A DNA stretch of 64,000 nucleotides from the NCBI RefSeq assembly GCF_030272615.1, contig NC_081412.1:667805852-667869851 (forward strand), given 5' to 3'. Positions 36,042-48,049 of this stretch are shown here, in pieces (the stretch's first letter is position 1; every line of letters begins with the position of its first letter). Below the pieces are notes generated by a model. It made no database searches, was not told the DNA's origin, and saw nothing but the letters and a program-made list of their open reading frames with translations. This DNA is from Cryptomeria japonica. Lineage: Eukaryota; Streptophyta; Pinopsida; Cupressales; Cupressaceae. Both the position numbers and the translations under genes were made by a program.

Positions 36042-36810
36042 TGAAGCTAGTTGTGTATTCCCAGGAGTCCCATGAGAGAGAACTTGATCAAGAAGAAACA
36101 TAGTGGAGGGATGGAAGAATATTTTGGTCAAGATAAGACCATTTCCATTATCAGTAAGTATTACTATTGGCCTCAATTATCATAGGATTTGCAAAAATTC
36201 ATGCAGAGTTGCAGAGTGTGCCAGATGGCTGAAGAAGTAAGTCAGAATACAAGGCTGTATCGACCATTACCTATACTAGAGAGGCCTTGGGAGGTGAAGA
36301 AGCACATCAACAAGATAAATCTGCAGTATAAGGAAAAAGGATATCAGAAAAGGAGATATAAGGAATTATAGATTAGAGAAGAAGTGATGGTCCATCTTAG
36401 AAAATAAAGGTTTCTTGTAGGGACATACAATAGGCTGAAGGTGAAAAAGTTTGGTCCCTATAAGATTTTTAAGAAGCATAATTCAGGGAGTGCATATGAG
36501 GTAGAGTTGCCAGATGGAATCAACATTTCCCTTGTGTTCAATGTTGTTGATTTAATAGAATATTACAAAGGTGACATAGAGGAGGATCCAACAATAGAAC
36601 AATATTAAATCCTCGCACCTACTTTAGAGAAGGAGGAGATCGAAGTGATTCTAGATAGCCATGTGGGGAGAAGTACCAGAAATAGGTAGTATGAGGAGTA
36701 CCAAGTGAAATGGAGGGGAATACCTATTGAATATTTTTCATGGTTGTCCAAGATAAAGGTTGACCATTTAGGTTTTCCTCAACCAGCTGAGACGTGATGG
36801 GGTTACTTCT
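36042..36810 (+). pseudogene. Element D integrase with core deletion and C-terminal chromodomain
   Basis: The zinc-binding region is present (HSGGMEEYFGQDKT and SCRVCQMAEEVSQNTRLYRP, about 36100-36260). After LPILERPWEV the catalytic DDE core is missing, and the sequence resumes at KKHINKINLQYKEKGYQKRR. The GPY-type region (KFGPYKIFKKHNSGSAYEVE) follows. The chromodomain (EVILDSHVGRSTRN ... YEEYQVKWRGIP) is at about 36640-36760. Chromodomains of this kind steer insertion to modified chromatin. Confidence 0.85.
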
Positions 36811-36846
36811 CAAACTACCCTGGGTGTTTGATTTAGGAGCATCTAG

Positions 36847-37688
36847 TGGTGTAAAGGAAATCTTGCATCACCCAAAAATATTTCTTTTTAGTTTTTTTTT
36901 TCTTTTAATATTTTTGCAATTCTGGATACCCATTTGGACGAATAAGAGATTCCAACTCTCATAATTGACAAGCTGCTTTTTCTAGCTGACTGCTAAAAAT
37001 AGAAAGTTTTTTATTCAAAGGCGGATGGAGACCAAATTTTGCAGGAAGATTAAGGAAGGAAAAATAAGAAATTTGGCAAAAGAATCAGATTAAAATCATT
37101 TATGGTTTGAAAGTTATTCAAGTTTCAGTTTCTCAAAAAATCAAAAAATTTCTTCCGAGTCATATTTGAGGCATTATACGGCCCCAAATGGTGGGAATTG
37201 ACAGAGTGGATTCTTAGCATATTATTCACTCAGAGAGATTTACGATGCTTCAAATGGTTTGTCAATTTGATTCCCAGATGAAAAGTTATGATTGCTGGAA
37301 GTTGGACAATTTTTCAGAAAGTTTCAATTTTTGAATCTGGATATATTCTCATATTTCCAATTTCATATTTTTGCATTTGTCTGCCAATTGGTAATTTCTA
37401 AATTGTAACTACAACTTAAAAATGGTGGAAGGCTATTTAGGACTCTTTTTGAGGAAACTGGTAATAGTTTTTGGAGTTGAGTTTTGGGAGTTTAGTTTCT
37501 AAGTTGGATAACTTGCATTGTAAAGGGTTTCATGAAAACTTTGTAAGCTGTTGTATTACAGCCTATGGGGATTGATTCCTCTTATTTGTAATTGCATGTA
37601 TTGAAAAAAGTTTCAGTTAATAATAAAATATAGATTTTCAGTGTCTCTTTTGTTGTATTTTTCTATTCTTTGGGTTGTACCCTCATCA
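36847..37688 (+). repeat. Element D right LTR
   Basis: It starts TGGTGTAAAGG after a purine-containing stretch and ends CCCTCATCA. It pairs with 33120-33947. Confidence 0.85.
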
Positions 37689-37699
37689 TTCATAAAAAT

Positions 37700-38870
37700 G
37701 CCTAATGTGACAATCACATCATGACTCAGAGATGTCATGATGTGATAACAAGAAAGAAGAGTTGACATTGGCCCCATCTCAACCTCCCATGTGGTAGATA
37801 ACCATGCCAATTGCCTATGTTGAAGCATAATCTCTTTTCATTATCCTGCTGAGATGACAACATGAGCAAGCTAGGTGCCAACCAACTCTAAGGGGCCCAC
37901 ATATTCCCCATCAACACCTTGATTAGATAATTTTTCAGCTAGAGTGTTAGCTTCATAATAAATGTGATATATCATGAAGTCCTGTATGAATTCCAAAATT
38001 TCCAAAGTATGACTCGTAAGAATTTTTAACTTCCAATTAGGAGTCGATCTGGTTCTCAGGGCATTGGTTACAATCATTGAATCTCCCTCAATTTCCACCT
38101 TGAAAATGCCCTTTGATTTGCATAATAATAATCTATCAATAAGGGCATATATCTCTGAAATTTTTTTGGTAGCATGTCCCAAGAAAACTTGTTTCTTTGC
38201 AACAATTTTACCTTCCCATGAGTGAACAATGTAACTTTCTCCCACCATACTAGGGTTTCCTTGGGATGCTCCATCAAAGTTGAGCTTGTGCCATCCTATT
38301 TTGGGTAAAGTCCAGACACTGTTCATTCTTTTTGCTTGAATTTCCTTACACCCATTACCAAAAAGGGAGGATTCCTTTGACCATACCAATTCTTGTGCAT
38401 TTGATTATCCCACTCCAAAAACTTACAATCCTTCTTTATATATTTTAGATTTCTATAATTCACCACTTCAACAATAGATGCCTCGATCTTAATCACGAAT
38501 CTATCTAATGGAAACTCTTTGTCTTTGAATATTCTATGGTTTCTTTCTTTTCATATCTCCCACAAAATGAGGGAAGAACTGCAAATCCATAGATTGTCAA
38601 ACAAACTAGTTTTCATTAAGCTTGACCAACTTTTGAACCATCGAAGAATGTCTAAAGGTAGAATAGTAGAAAACCCAACTTGTTGATCAGCCACATCCAA
38701 CAAGATTGGGAAAAGGGGCAGGCAATGACATGAGCTTTCTTCCTCCATCTTTTATAAAAAACATCTTGAAGGTCCTTCAAAACCAAGTCTCCTGAAGTGT
38801 TCTGCAATCAAGATTCTTCCTTGGATAGTTTCCCAAGGGAAGCCTCTAGCCTTAGGCAAGCATTGTTTGT
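37700..38870 (-). pseudogene. LINE 3' end with RNase H domain (broken)
   Basis: The minus-strand frame 38389-37871 has WHKLNFDGASQGNPSMVGE (Asp), ISEIYALIDRLLLCKSKGI (Glu), VEIEGDSMIVTNAL (Asp) and HIYYEANTLAEKLSNQG, where the last catalytic Asp region reads LAEKLS. This is the plant LINE-type RNase H. Upstream, STILPLDILRWFKSWSSLMK and WEI stop KERNHRIFKDKEFPLDRF belong to the region after the LINE zinc finger. The body and RT are absent. Confidence 0.82.
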
Positions 38871-39384
38871 CCCTGTAGTGTCATAAATTATACACCTTTG
38901 ATTGGGTGGTACAATTTCAAGCTTCTATTAGAACTCGCCTTAGTGTGTTGTATTTTTCATTTTAAATTCCTTTTAAGCATTTAATTAATTAATCTAATTA
39001 AATCTAAGGTCTTCTTTTATCACTCCACACATCATAAAATTGGGCCTTTAATCCTAAGTGTGCCCCCTTTTATTTTATCTTTTTAATTAATCAATTCATT
39101 AAAAACCTTGATTAAGTCCTATTTCGACCTTCAAGGCCCAAATTCACATATCTAAACACCCTAAATTGTCGCATTGAGTTGGGATTTACTTTGTAATCAC
39201 AAACATTGCATCCCTATAAATTTAGAAAAAAGTTGGTTGGAACATGATGATTCGCCATGGTGCCAAGTTTTTCTCCCGAATTTTGAGATCATGCTTTGGT
39301 GGTATTATAATGTTTAAATCTATCTTTGTGCAAAATTATATCAACTCTAGGTTGGCTTGTGATAAAAAACAAAGTTAGGGTTTC

Positions 39385-39393
39385 ATATATATA
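39385..39393 (+). promoter_or_regulatory. TATA box in the 38874 LTR
   Basis: TATATATAA in the middle of the LTR, in the same relative place as in the LTRs of A and B. Confidence 0.45.
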
Positions 39394-40022
39394 ACCTTTC
39401 TTTTCCTCATTTGGAGGATTCCAATTCTAGCAATTGAAGAAGCCTCTTGTGAAGTGAAAGTGTAGATTTATGTGAAGTCTTCAATCAACAAATCAAGAAT
39501 TTATCAATTCTTAATCAATCATTTTTATCATCAATTGAAGTTTTGGAGATATTGAAGAATAATAGGAGATCATTGACCATTGATTGGTTTGTACCTCTCC
39601 CTTAGGATTTGGTATGGTTTCATGTTATTTTCATATCTCTATAGTAGTTTCACATCACTTGTTTTTAGATTTACATTATTTCTTTAGATCCATTATTGCA
39701 TTTGTGATTTGAAGCATTTACATTTACATTATGTTCATTTAGGGTTTATATTCAAAACATAGGGTAGAACTGTAATTTGAATTCTAGCTCATTAAGATCT
39801 TACAAACACATGAGATTGTAGAGGACACACACTTTTCAATATTACATTGGATATTTGTGGAGGTGGAAATCACCAAGTTTAACTAAGGAAAAACCCTATA
39901 TAGCCACCCAAACACCATTTTCCAAGTTGCAAGTGTAGGTGAATCCAACAGAGCTGCGATCTTTCAGAAAGTTCGAATTCGTAGGTGTAGATCCAGATTT
40001 GGAAGGAGTTCCCAGTTTTCTA

Positions 40023-40218
40023 GGACCGAGGTTCCCAACACCTTGGTCCAAGACCATGGTGCCCAATGCCCTAGTTCAGGACCATGGCGTCCAACTCCTT
40101 GGTCCTCTGAGTTTTCTGGCTTCTTTTAGTAGTTCAACAATTTAGGGTCTTAGTCAACAAATTCCAAAAGTAAAAATCAATTCAACAACAAGGACCAAGG
40201 CGCCTAGTGCCCTAGTCT
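40023..40218 (+). repeat. Four GGACC...GGTCC dyad units
   Basis: Units at 40023-40049, 40052-40077, 40079-40105 and 40192-40218 are ~27-bp variants of one imperfect palindrome. The first three are nearly head-to-tail. The same unit occurs once per LTR in Element B (48221-48247 and 54747-54773). Confidence 0.75.
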
Positions 40219-40554
40219 AGTTCAATTAGGCTCAATTTTGAGTGATAGGTGCACATCTAAGTTTCATTTCCAATTTTGTAGCTCATATCTCATTTTTAGT
40301 TCTACATCCCTCTATTATTTTAGTTTATATCATCATTTTATTCATCTCTTTAGTTTAGTTTACCATTTGATTGCATTTAGCTCTTCTACTCTTCATAGCA
40401 ACACAAGAATAGAAACCCTAAAGATATTCCTTGACTCTGTTTCATAAGAGGAAGTCAAAGTGAATAATCTCCTTAGGCTCTTTCATATTCCAATGTATGA
40501 ATGAGAGTGGGATTAGGTCTTATTCTACTCGATTCCATTTTCACCCTACACAAT

Positions 40555-40570
40555 TTGGTGAACCCGACAT
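40555..40570 (+). promoter_or_regulatory. Primer-binding site after the 38874 LTR
   Basis: TTGGTGAACCCGACAT two bases after the LTR end matches the PBS of Elements A and B with small changes. Confidence 0.65.
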
Positions 40571-43500
40571 GAATCCAATCTTCTTAGATTTGCATTTTAT
40601 ATTTAGATCTAGTTATTGCATCTTTATTTTTATTTAAAAACAAAAAAAAAATCTCAAGTTTGATATTCACAAAAGGTACATTCTTATTCTGTTGTGTTGC
40701 ATTCATGTGTATAAAGAAAGAATGAACAAAGGATTAAATTTCAATGCTTCCAATTCATAATAGCAAAAGAGAAAAAGTCTTTCTCAAAAAGTATTTTTAT
40801 TGATATGAAATACATGTTGTTTCACACAAGCCATGAGACTGGCCTTTACTTCTTTGAAACAAAAGAAAAATAACTAATATATGAATAAAAAAATAAGGCA
40901 AAATGTGTGTAGAGGGGTAACCAGTCATCGCTTGCATCACTGGTTAAGCATCTTGTGTCATGTTTGAACTGGTTGTCTTTGTGTGTCTTGAGTCCTCTCG
41001 AGTGTCCAAGTTCCTGCATTGGTCATATCAATGATATTAGATCCTGAAAGATCTAAGCAATGGCTAGTTATGCACTCTATCAAATTATGTGCTTATGCAT
41101 ATATTAGTTCATCCCAATATGCATCAAAAAGGGAAAACCTAATAAAAAATCATCAAATGCATGTTTTGTCTAACTTGTTTGCTTCATTGTGTAGATACAG
41201 GAAAAGTAGTTACAACATGTGGGGTAAAATATGGCTCCCACAAGGGTTGAGCCCAACATTCTACTAGTAATAGAGTACAATACTAGAAGTATTTATTTGT
41301 TTTCTTTTGATAAAGAAAAGATTCATATATCTTAGCAGTTATGAGATAAATCACCCTCATCACAAATGTCACAGAGAATGACAAAGAGCTCATACAAAGA
41401 AACAGTGGATTATAGAAAAAATTCATTCGCATAAGTCAACAAGAAAAACCTTATGAGCCAAAAATCAGATACGGGCACATAAAGATATAGTGCAGTTATC
41501 AAATTATACATGAGCATCATCTTCAATAAAGTCACCAAAGGCAATATGAGTTCATGCACAATTGTCAGCCAGTTCATAGTTCTAAATATGTTGCCCAAAT
41601 AGTGAATTAGTAGACCTCTCAAAACAATGTCAATGAAGGTACAAGTCTCTATCAATTTCAGAACAATGTCCATGGAGTCAAGCATTAAGGAGATAGTAAT
41701 TAATGATAGGTTACAATTTCCTTTAAACAAATAACAGTTAAGAATGCATCATTGTTACAAAGTTATAGGGTAGAAAGATTCTCCTCATAAATCCATGTAC
41801 AGGTCTACAATCTCATGATCAGTGAAAGATAATGCAAGTTCCAAATGACTGTGACAAACACTCCATCAATAGTGATCTAACAATCAGAGCAGATTGAGAT
41901 CAGACTAGAAATATGAAAGCTAAAGGAGCCACAAGAATGATATCTAAATGAGAGGTGATCGCTGTCACAAAAGCATCCTTCCATATTTAGAGATCACGGT
42001 GAAAGAATGGGTAGGGTCAAACTCATGATGCACAATACATTCAAACATCTTCATATTTACTAAGCATCAAATGCAGTCATGAAATGGAAAGTCATCGCAA
42101 TTAAAAAATTCTCAGCGCTCTTCAAGCATCACTCATATCAAATATAGAGCCTTATTTATCAATGAGAAAGGCTACAACCATGTGTACTTACCATCCAAAG
42201 AAAGAACAATACCTCCAAGAACAATCCTCTTAGCACTGATTAGTAATCTGTGTCAGTAAGCAAGTTTATGCAATAATAGTGGTAAGAATGAAAGAGTTCA
42301 ACATTAGCAACCATTGATAATAGTATATATGTAGTCCTATGAATGTTATAACAATAAGAAGGATGAATGAAGGAAGACAAGATAGCAGAGTAGTGTTCAT
42401 GAAGCTTCCATGGAATCATCAAGAGCAAGGTTTGAATGCAAAGATGGTATAATATAAAGCCAGTCTTCAATAGAAGTATGTATGACTAGAGAAAAGAATA
42501 GATCATATTCACTATAATGTATTTTGTCTTTTATCATTGAAATTAGTCAAAAGAGAAAATCACAAATGCTTTAAACAACATGTTAATAGCATCTTTCAGT
42601 ACCAAAAGCTTCAAGAAAAATAGTCATATAGTATTGATGACAGTTTTGATACATCAAGAAGCCACATCACAGACAAAGTACAGTGGAAGTAGGCCAAAGG
42701 GACTGTGATGGTAATAAGGGCAACATCTCTATAACTTGTAAACCTATAGAAGCTAGTTACAGTGAATACAGTAACTTATCCAACCCTTAAACAATAGTAT
42801 TTTTTGTAACAAAAATGACTGTTATAAAGAGCTTGATAGAAGTTTACAACAAAAGAGCAGAATTGTTGTCTATATTTTCAAAGCAGTCTTCAATCACAAT
42901 GCAACATTCATGTTTGTATCAGTATCTTCAAGCATCAAGGACCTTGATAACAAACCTGACATCAACATACAATGATGAGATCAAAAGAAATAAGCCTTCA
43001 TTGTGACATGGAAGAAATACACCAAAGTCTCCTCATTATTTAAGGGTTCCTTTCATACTCGTAAGATAGTTAACAACAAGTCATAGGCTCCAAAATCATT
43101 AAAGAGACTGTCACAATCATAGTTTCTCTATCTCAGTTGAGGGGCATGGTCCTAGGCAATAACATTTTGATTAGTTTGAACAATCAATATATGGTGTCTA
43201 TCTTTAAAAGTAACAATGAATTCAAATATAAATGCCAACAATGTAGTAGCAAATAGAGAGCCCTTGGGTTCAAACCCTAGTCCCTTCATAGCGACAACTT
43301 CCTCACATAAAACCTTCAATGATGCAATGAGAGCCATAGGGATTTGCAAAGAACCAATCACATATTCATGGATAGAGCATTCATCATAAAATGAACCACA
43401 AAGTCCCAATGCTAAATACCAAGTGTACTAACAAAGCAAAGGGAAATTATTACTTCACAGTAGAGAGGTCATTGCCATGGAAGTAGCATTTATAGTGAAA

Positions 43501-44365
43501 AGACTAAAGGATAGAACTCTTGATTATAAAGGAAAAACTTGTAGCAACATTGAACATTGAAGGTGCAAAATCAATGCATAACAGTCTTCAAGAAAGATAA
43601 AATAAAGAGAAAATCGGGCACAAGAAATGTAATTACCTCACAATTTTCTTGAAGAAAACTCTCTGCAAGTAAACATAGCAGTGATTCAATGGAGTTCCTC
43701 AGGCTCAAACCTAGGGTTTCCTCATGGTAGCTACTCTTAATATAGTGGAGATGAAAATAGAGAAAGATGAAATTTTTTCATCTTTTACTTTCAGAGTAGG
43801 GTTTAGAAACCCTAGGAAGCCCAATAAAACTAAAGCTTGCTTTCAAGTTTTAATAAAAGCTTCTTTCATATTATATGCCATGGCCTTTTAGGTTTTTTTT
43901 GCAATTCTCTTTAAGTGTTTAGCCTTTGTAAACTCCTTTGCATTTTTTATAAACTTGTAAATCTTTTATTTTAAAGTAATGGTTATAAATTAATTTAAAT
44001 AAAAGATCTTTTTGAAATGCAAAGTGAGGTATCATTGAGTGGTTGTGTGAGATAATTCAAAGGAAAGAGTTAGTCACCTTTTGAGTTTGGCATAAGTCTA
44101 GGAGATATTGGAGTTCTTTGGTCAACATGTGGAGATAAAATAGGTGATTTGTCACCTAATTGTGAGTTTAACTCCAATTAAAGAGTCCTAATGGGTAAAA
44201 GTTGAGTCAAGGAGTGTTTTTAGAGGTCTAACTACTTGATACTTGTAGTTTCATCTCTAATTTTGAGGGATTTTTAGTTGCATCCGCCCAAGGAGATTGT
44301 TTTCAATTTGGCTACTCCTTATGCAGTTTTGGAGGAGTTTCTCTTTCAGTTAAGTACCTGATTTT
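40571..44365. other. Non-coding internal sequence, probably of LTR element(s)
   Basis: Nearly 3.8 kb with no frame showing a retroviral domain on either strand; the open stretches of 60-106 codons have no motif. The first part follows a PBS, so it should be the inside of the 38874 element. The last part leads into a different LTR start at 44384, so at least one junction is hidden here. Confidence 0.5.
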
Positions 44366-44776
44366 GAGGAGGGACTTGGGGGTTGTTGACAACACATTCA
44401 TTTTGAGAGCCAAAATTCAAATTTGAATTTGGGAGAGGCTTATTGTACAAGTGACTTTTGTCACTTAGTTTTGGGGGAGAGATATAGAGTTCTGGAGTTT
44501 GTGCTTGTTCAACAGCAGAGATACTTGCTCTTGTAACTCATTACTTATGAGTATTTTGAGATTTCTCATGAGTAATATTTAGATTTTTGTAAGTAGTTCT
44601 ATAGATTTGGAATGCAGATAGCTCTTGATTCTCAATAAAGAAGTTGTTCTCCTTCTCATTATTCCTGGTTTTCAAGTGTTTCTGGTGAATTTTATGGTAA
44701 AATATTGTTTTATCATTAATTTCATCAGATTCTTTCAATGTTGAATGCTAAGAATATTATGTCATAGTTCAGGTCT
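44366..44776 (+). mobile_element. Possible polypurine tract and LTR start of another element
   Basis: GAGGAGGGACTTGGGGGT (44366-44383) is followed by TGTTGACAACACATTC. About 390 bp of LTR-like sequence with a polyadenylation-like CAATAAAG near 44633 follows. It is interrupted by the solo LTR at 44777. No second copy in the window. Confidence 0.4.
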
Positions 44777-46784
44777 TGTTATACACAATGCACCACTGAG
44801 AGGGGGAGGGGGTGAATTAGTGGTTCTCAAAACTTTTCCTTCAGGCTTTCCTTTGTGGGTGACACTAGTTTGTAAATCAAGCACAAGGTAGACTTACCGG
44901 TTATTGCTGAAACTAACTCAAATACACACACACACAAGCAGACATCACATAACACCAATATATACGAGGAAAACCCAATGTGAGAAAAACCTTGGTGAGC
45001 AATGTTGCTGGAGTCTACTTCTCCAATCCAACCTCACAGTAAAACATGGTTACACAGTTTAGGGCACCAACCCAAGGAGCTACAACCCCTGACTTTAGGG
45101 CACCAACCCAAGGAGCTACAACCCTTGATAGATTTATGGGCTACAACCCAAAGGAGCACCAACCCCTGCACCGAGCTACAACTCAGTTTTCACAATGCAA
45201 ACTTCAAATACATAAGTTATTATCATGTTACAAGTGAATCTTGCAATCTTATCAAATGTCTTACTTTGTCGGTGAGGTACTTCTCTCTTCTACTGACTCA
45301 CTCTTCTTCCTCCTCTGCACCTACTGCTTCTCTGTTGGATTTGCACCTCACTCTCTGCACATTACCGATTTCACAATTTGCTGGTGTAGTCACTACCGAT
45401 TCTTCTTTCCAACTGGTTGAAAGCTTCAACCAGGTTCACTCTCTCTCTCTCTCTTACTCATTGAGCACTTGGCTGATCTTGTCTCAACTTGTAGAAGTCT
45501 ACAAGTTTGCAATAACACCATACTCTCTCTATTCAGCAGCGTCAAGCAGTCTCTTAGGCCATTTTACTTATAGCCTAGATTTCCCACCAAACACATTCAA
45601 AATTTAGGTGCTTAGGGTTTCTTCACCATCCCTGAGACAAACCAAATCCAATCAGATCTTGCAAGATCTAATCTTCTAGACATCCAAATGCATATCGCCG
45701 CCATAGTCATGTTTCCTCAATCGCACCCTTTAATCCTGGTGATTTGCTTTTTACCTCCTCAGTAAATCCTTTAGTTAGTCACAAGAGATTTGTTAGGATG
45801 TTTCCTTCATCACCTCGATCTTCTCAATCTCTTAGCTGGCTCATAGTTTTCTTCCAGACCTCGAGCCTCAAACCTCTGCAATCCTTCTACAACACATCCC
45901 GTGATTTGAGTGATTTTTTATTAAATCCTGACCAACCCCTGTAACTACCCCATCGTTATACATTCTATCTTTATCCAACCATGGGTTTTCCATGTTGACT
46001 CCATGTCAACAATCTGCCAGCTCGTCACTACCAGTCAGTAAAAGTAGGATTACCAACCAACCACCTTACCGGTTCCTCACTTTGGCCAGTTTTCTAACCC
46101 TTCTAGTCTCAACCATTCTACCGGTTACCTTGTCATATGTGCTCTCATCTTGAGTTGTCAATGGAACTCTCAAACCGGTTTCCAAACTAGTGAATTTGAA
46201 GTATACTCATTCCCACAAATGGGAAATCTTCTGCAACAGTACCTTGCATATATAACTGATGGACTCATATACCGGTTACCACTCTTGATGACATCATGTC
46301 ATTATTCTTCACACAACTCCTATCTTCTTTCAAAGAGTTCAGATTCCTATACTTGCATCCTTTCTTCCTGATCAAGGATGTTCCTTCCTCTACCAGTTTG
46401 TCAGAGTGACAAACACTTCAGATTTCCTCTAACTCTTCTCAGGATGATTGCAACTTCTTCTGGTGGGGGTCCCGCTATTCTGTAACCACACATCATGCCG
46501 GTTCATTCTTCTCTTCCAGTGTTGAAGTGATTCAGATAACATTCTGCCTCTTCATCACAAGCAACTACTCGCAACACTTCTCCATCTCTTCTCACAAGTC
46601 AGGCACTAGCTTGTGTACAAATGACCTCTAATGTCATCTTCCTTTCCTTTACCGGTGTTGAGTAACACAAGGTGATATCCAAGATATCACATCCTGTACT
46701 CCTTCATAATAGTGTTGCACATACATCTCTTCTATCGGTGAACATCCCATACCGGTTGACATCAATGACAACACAATGCCAACA
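44777..46784 (-). mobile_element. Solo LTR of a Ty1/copia element (2.0 kb)
   Basis: The minus strand starts TGTTGGCA at 46784 and ends ...AACA at 44777. Flanks GGTCT (44772-44776) and AGTCT (46785-46789) match at 4 of 5 bases, consistent with a TSD. No PBS or internal sequence adjoins, so it is probably a solo LTR from recombination. It contains a 36-bp tandem repeat (GGGCACCAACCCAAGGAGCT..., 45061-45132) and many 'accggtt' words. It is related to the LTRs at 2336 and 58415. Confidence 0.72.
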
Positions 46785-47172
46785 AGTCTATGTTAGTGTT
46801 TTCGTTCTTTTGCATCAAAACTATGAGAACTTCATTGTTATCCTTTTTGTATACATTAGAAAGTTAGAGCCTTTCATAAGAATCATTTTTGCACGCATAA
46901 GTAGCAGAGTTGTGAGATTGCGTAGCTTCAATACTTGAGCATTTTTGTGAGTTTATAAGCATTTTAGATCATTTCAGTCATTGGTGGATCATCTTTTTAG
47001 CAATAGTTTCATTTTATGCATATCCTTCTATCCCTTTTCCAAGTCAGTTTTAAGTTAGTATTAGGTGATCTAATAGGAAGTCGGCCTATAATCCGAATGT
47101 CTGCCCTCATAATAGGATACTCACAGCATGAGAGCAGTCCAATGTGTCACGGGATTGTAGGAAATTAAATCT
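46785..47172 (+). other. Non-coding leader upstream of Element F coding region
   Basis: No frame. It probably contains the continuation of the LTR interrupted at 44777 and/or the leader of Element F. No PBS recognised. Confidence 0.35.
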
Positions 47173-48049
47173 TTGCCTCAGGTGCAAATCCTCGTGACAA
47201 CACTTATCATTTCAAATATGTTAGATATTTATTTGCACTATTTTCATTCATATGATGATGCATTTTATTATGATGATTATGGATTTAGTATGGAAGAACT
47301 TGATGAGGCTCTTGATGAGCTCCTCTACCCTAAATCTTCTAAACCAACATTTTGCCAAAGACTACTCAACATAGTCACTATGCCATTTCGTAGTGATGAT
47401 GAAGATAAGCTGAATGAATCTTCCCATGAAGTCATAATTCCTATCAAGTCATCTTCCAAATCTAGTAACATGGTGGTTTATAACAACCCTCTTTATGATG
47501 ACTTGTCTCCTTTTGAATCCAAACCTAACCCCTTTAGTAGACATGACCATGCCATGCTAGATGATGCTTTTAATGATTTTATGTCTATTATAGATTCTTT
47601 AAACAATGATCACACGTCTAAGAGGTTAATTAGCATGATAAATGTGAATGAACATAACTTTCAAACACCTCATAGTAAACCTCTCTTTATGGTTCAAGGT
47701 GATAGTCCTTCTCCACCATCACAACCTCTTAACAAGCCTCTCTTTGTGGTTCAAGGTGGCTATAGTAATGGTGCCTTTTTCATTCCTAACAAACCTATTA
47801 TTATCGTGCAAGGAGGATATCCCACCAAGAGTCCTTATGAGTATGCTAAACAAATTACTAGAGAGAGTTACAATTTAGTTTCTCATACATATAATACAAG
47901 AAACAATAGGCAACCTAATCCTTCTTCGGTTATTCCATTTTCACTTCCTACTTCTCAACTTATTCTTCCACAAGCACCTCGTATTTCACAAAATCTTGGT
48001 AAGGAGTATGGCCTTATCGAACAACTTAAAGCTACTCCTGCCAAGATAT
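47173..48049 (+). pseudogene. Element F Gag/linker region, 5' part (split by Element B)
   Basis: An open 293-codon frame, acidic at the start (SMEELDEALDELLYP). Three degenerate repeats follow around residues 165-215 (KPLFMVQGDSP, KPLFVVQGGYS, KPIIIVQGGYP). It then runs HTYNTRNNRQPNPSS and GLIEQLKATPAKI at the insertion site. The ATPAKI segment continues in frame at 55775 as the usual LLDLIQTS-type linker before protease in Tat elements. The capsid domain is not visible, so the 5' part may be lost. Confidence 0.65.
48045..48049. repeat. Target-site duplication of Element B (left)
   Basis: GATAT before 48050 is repeated at 55770-55774 after the right LTR. Confidence 0.88.

Larger units (their letters stand above)
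33120..37688 (+). mobile_element. Element D: internally deleted chromovirus (Ty3/gypsy)
   Basis: LTRs at 33120-33947 and 36847-37688 frame gag, protease, a fused RT-start/RNase-H-end, an integrase with its core missing, and a chromodomain. Protease and chromodomain motifs identify a plant chromovirus. A clean TSD is not visible (TTTGG or GGTGG at left against TTCAT at right), so ends are approximate. Multiple stops show that it is dead. Confidence 0.88.
38874..40552 (+). repeat. LTR of a third gypsy-like element (related to A and B)
   Basis: It starts TGTAGTGTCATAAATTA and ends CCCTACACA, followed by the same type of PBS as Elements A and B. It contains a TATA box near 39385, a degenerate leader-type module (about 39190-39330) and four GGACC...GGTCC dyads (40023-40218). 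No second LTR of this type occurs in the window. Confidence 0.7.

Noticed and set aside
43152..43409. 85-codon minus-strand frame with protein-like text
   Set aside because: No recognisable motif and no continuation on either side; insufficient to call.
45436..45455. CT microsatellite
   Set aside because: Short simple repeat within an LTR; no significance beyond composition.
45002..45607. 201-codon plus-strand frame
   Set aside because: Antisense within the solo copia LTR; low-complexity Ser/Leu/Thr content without motifs.
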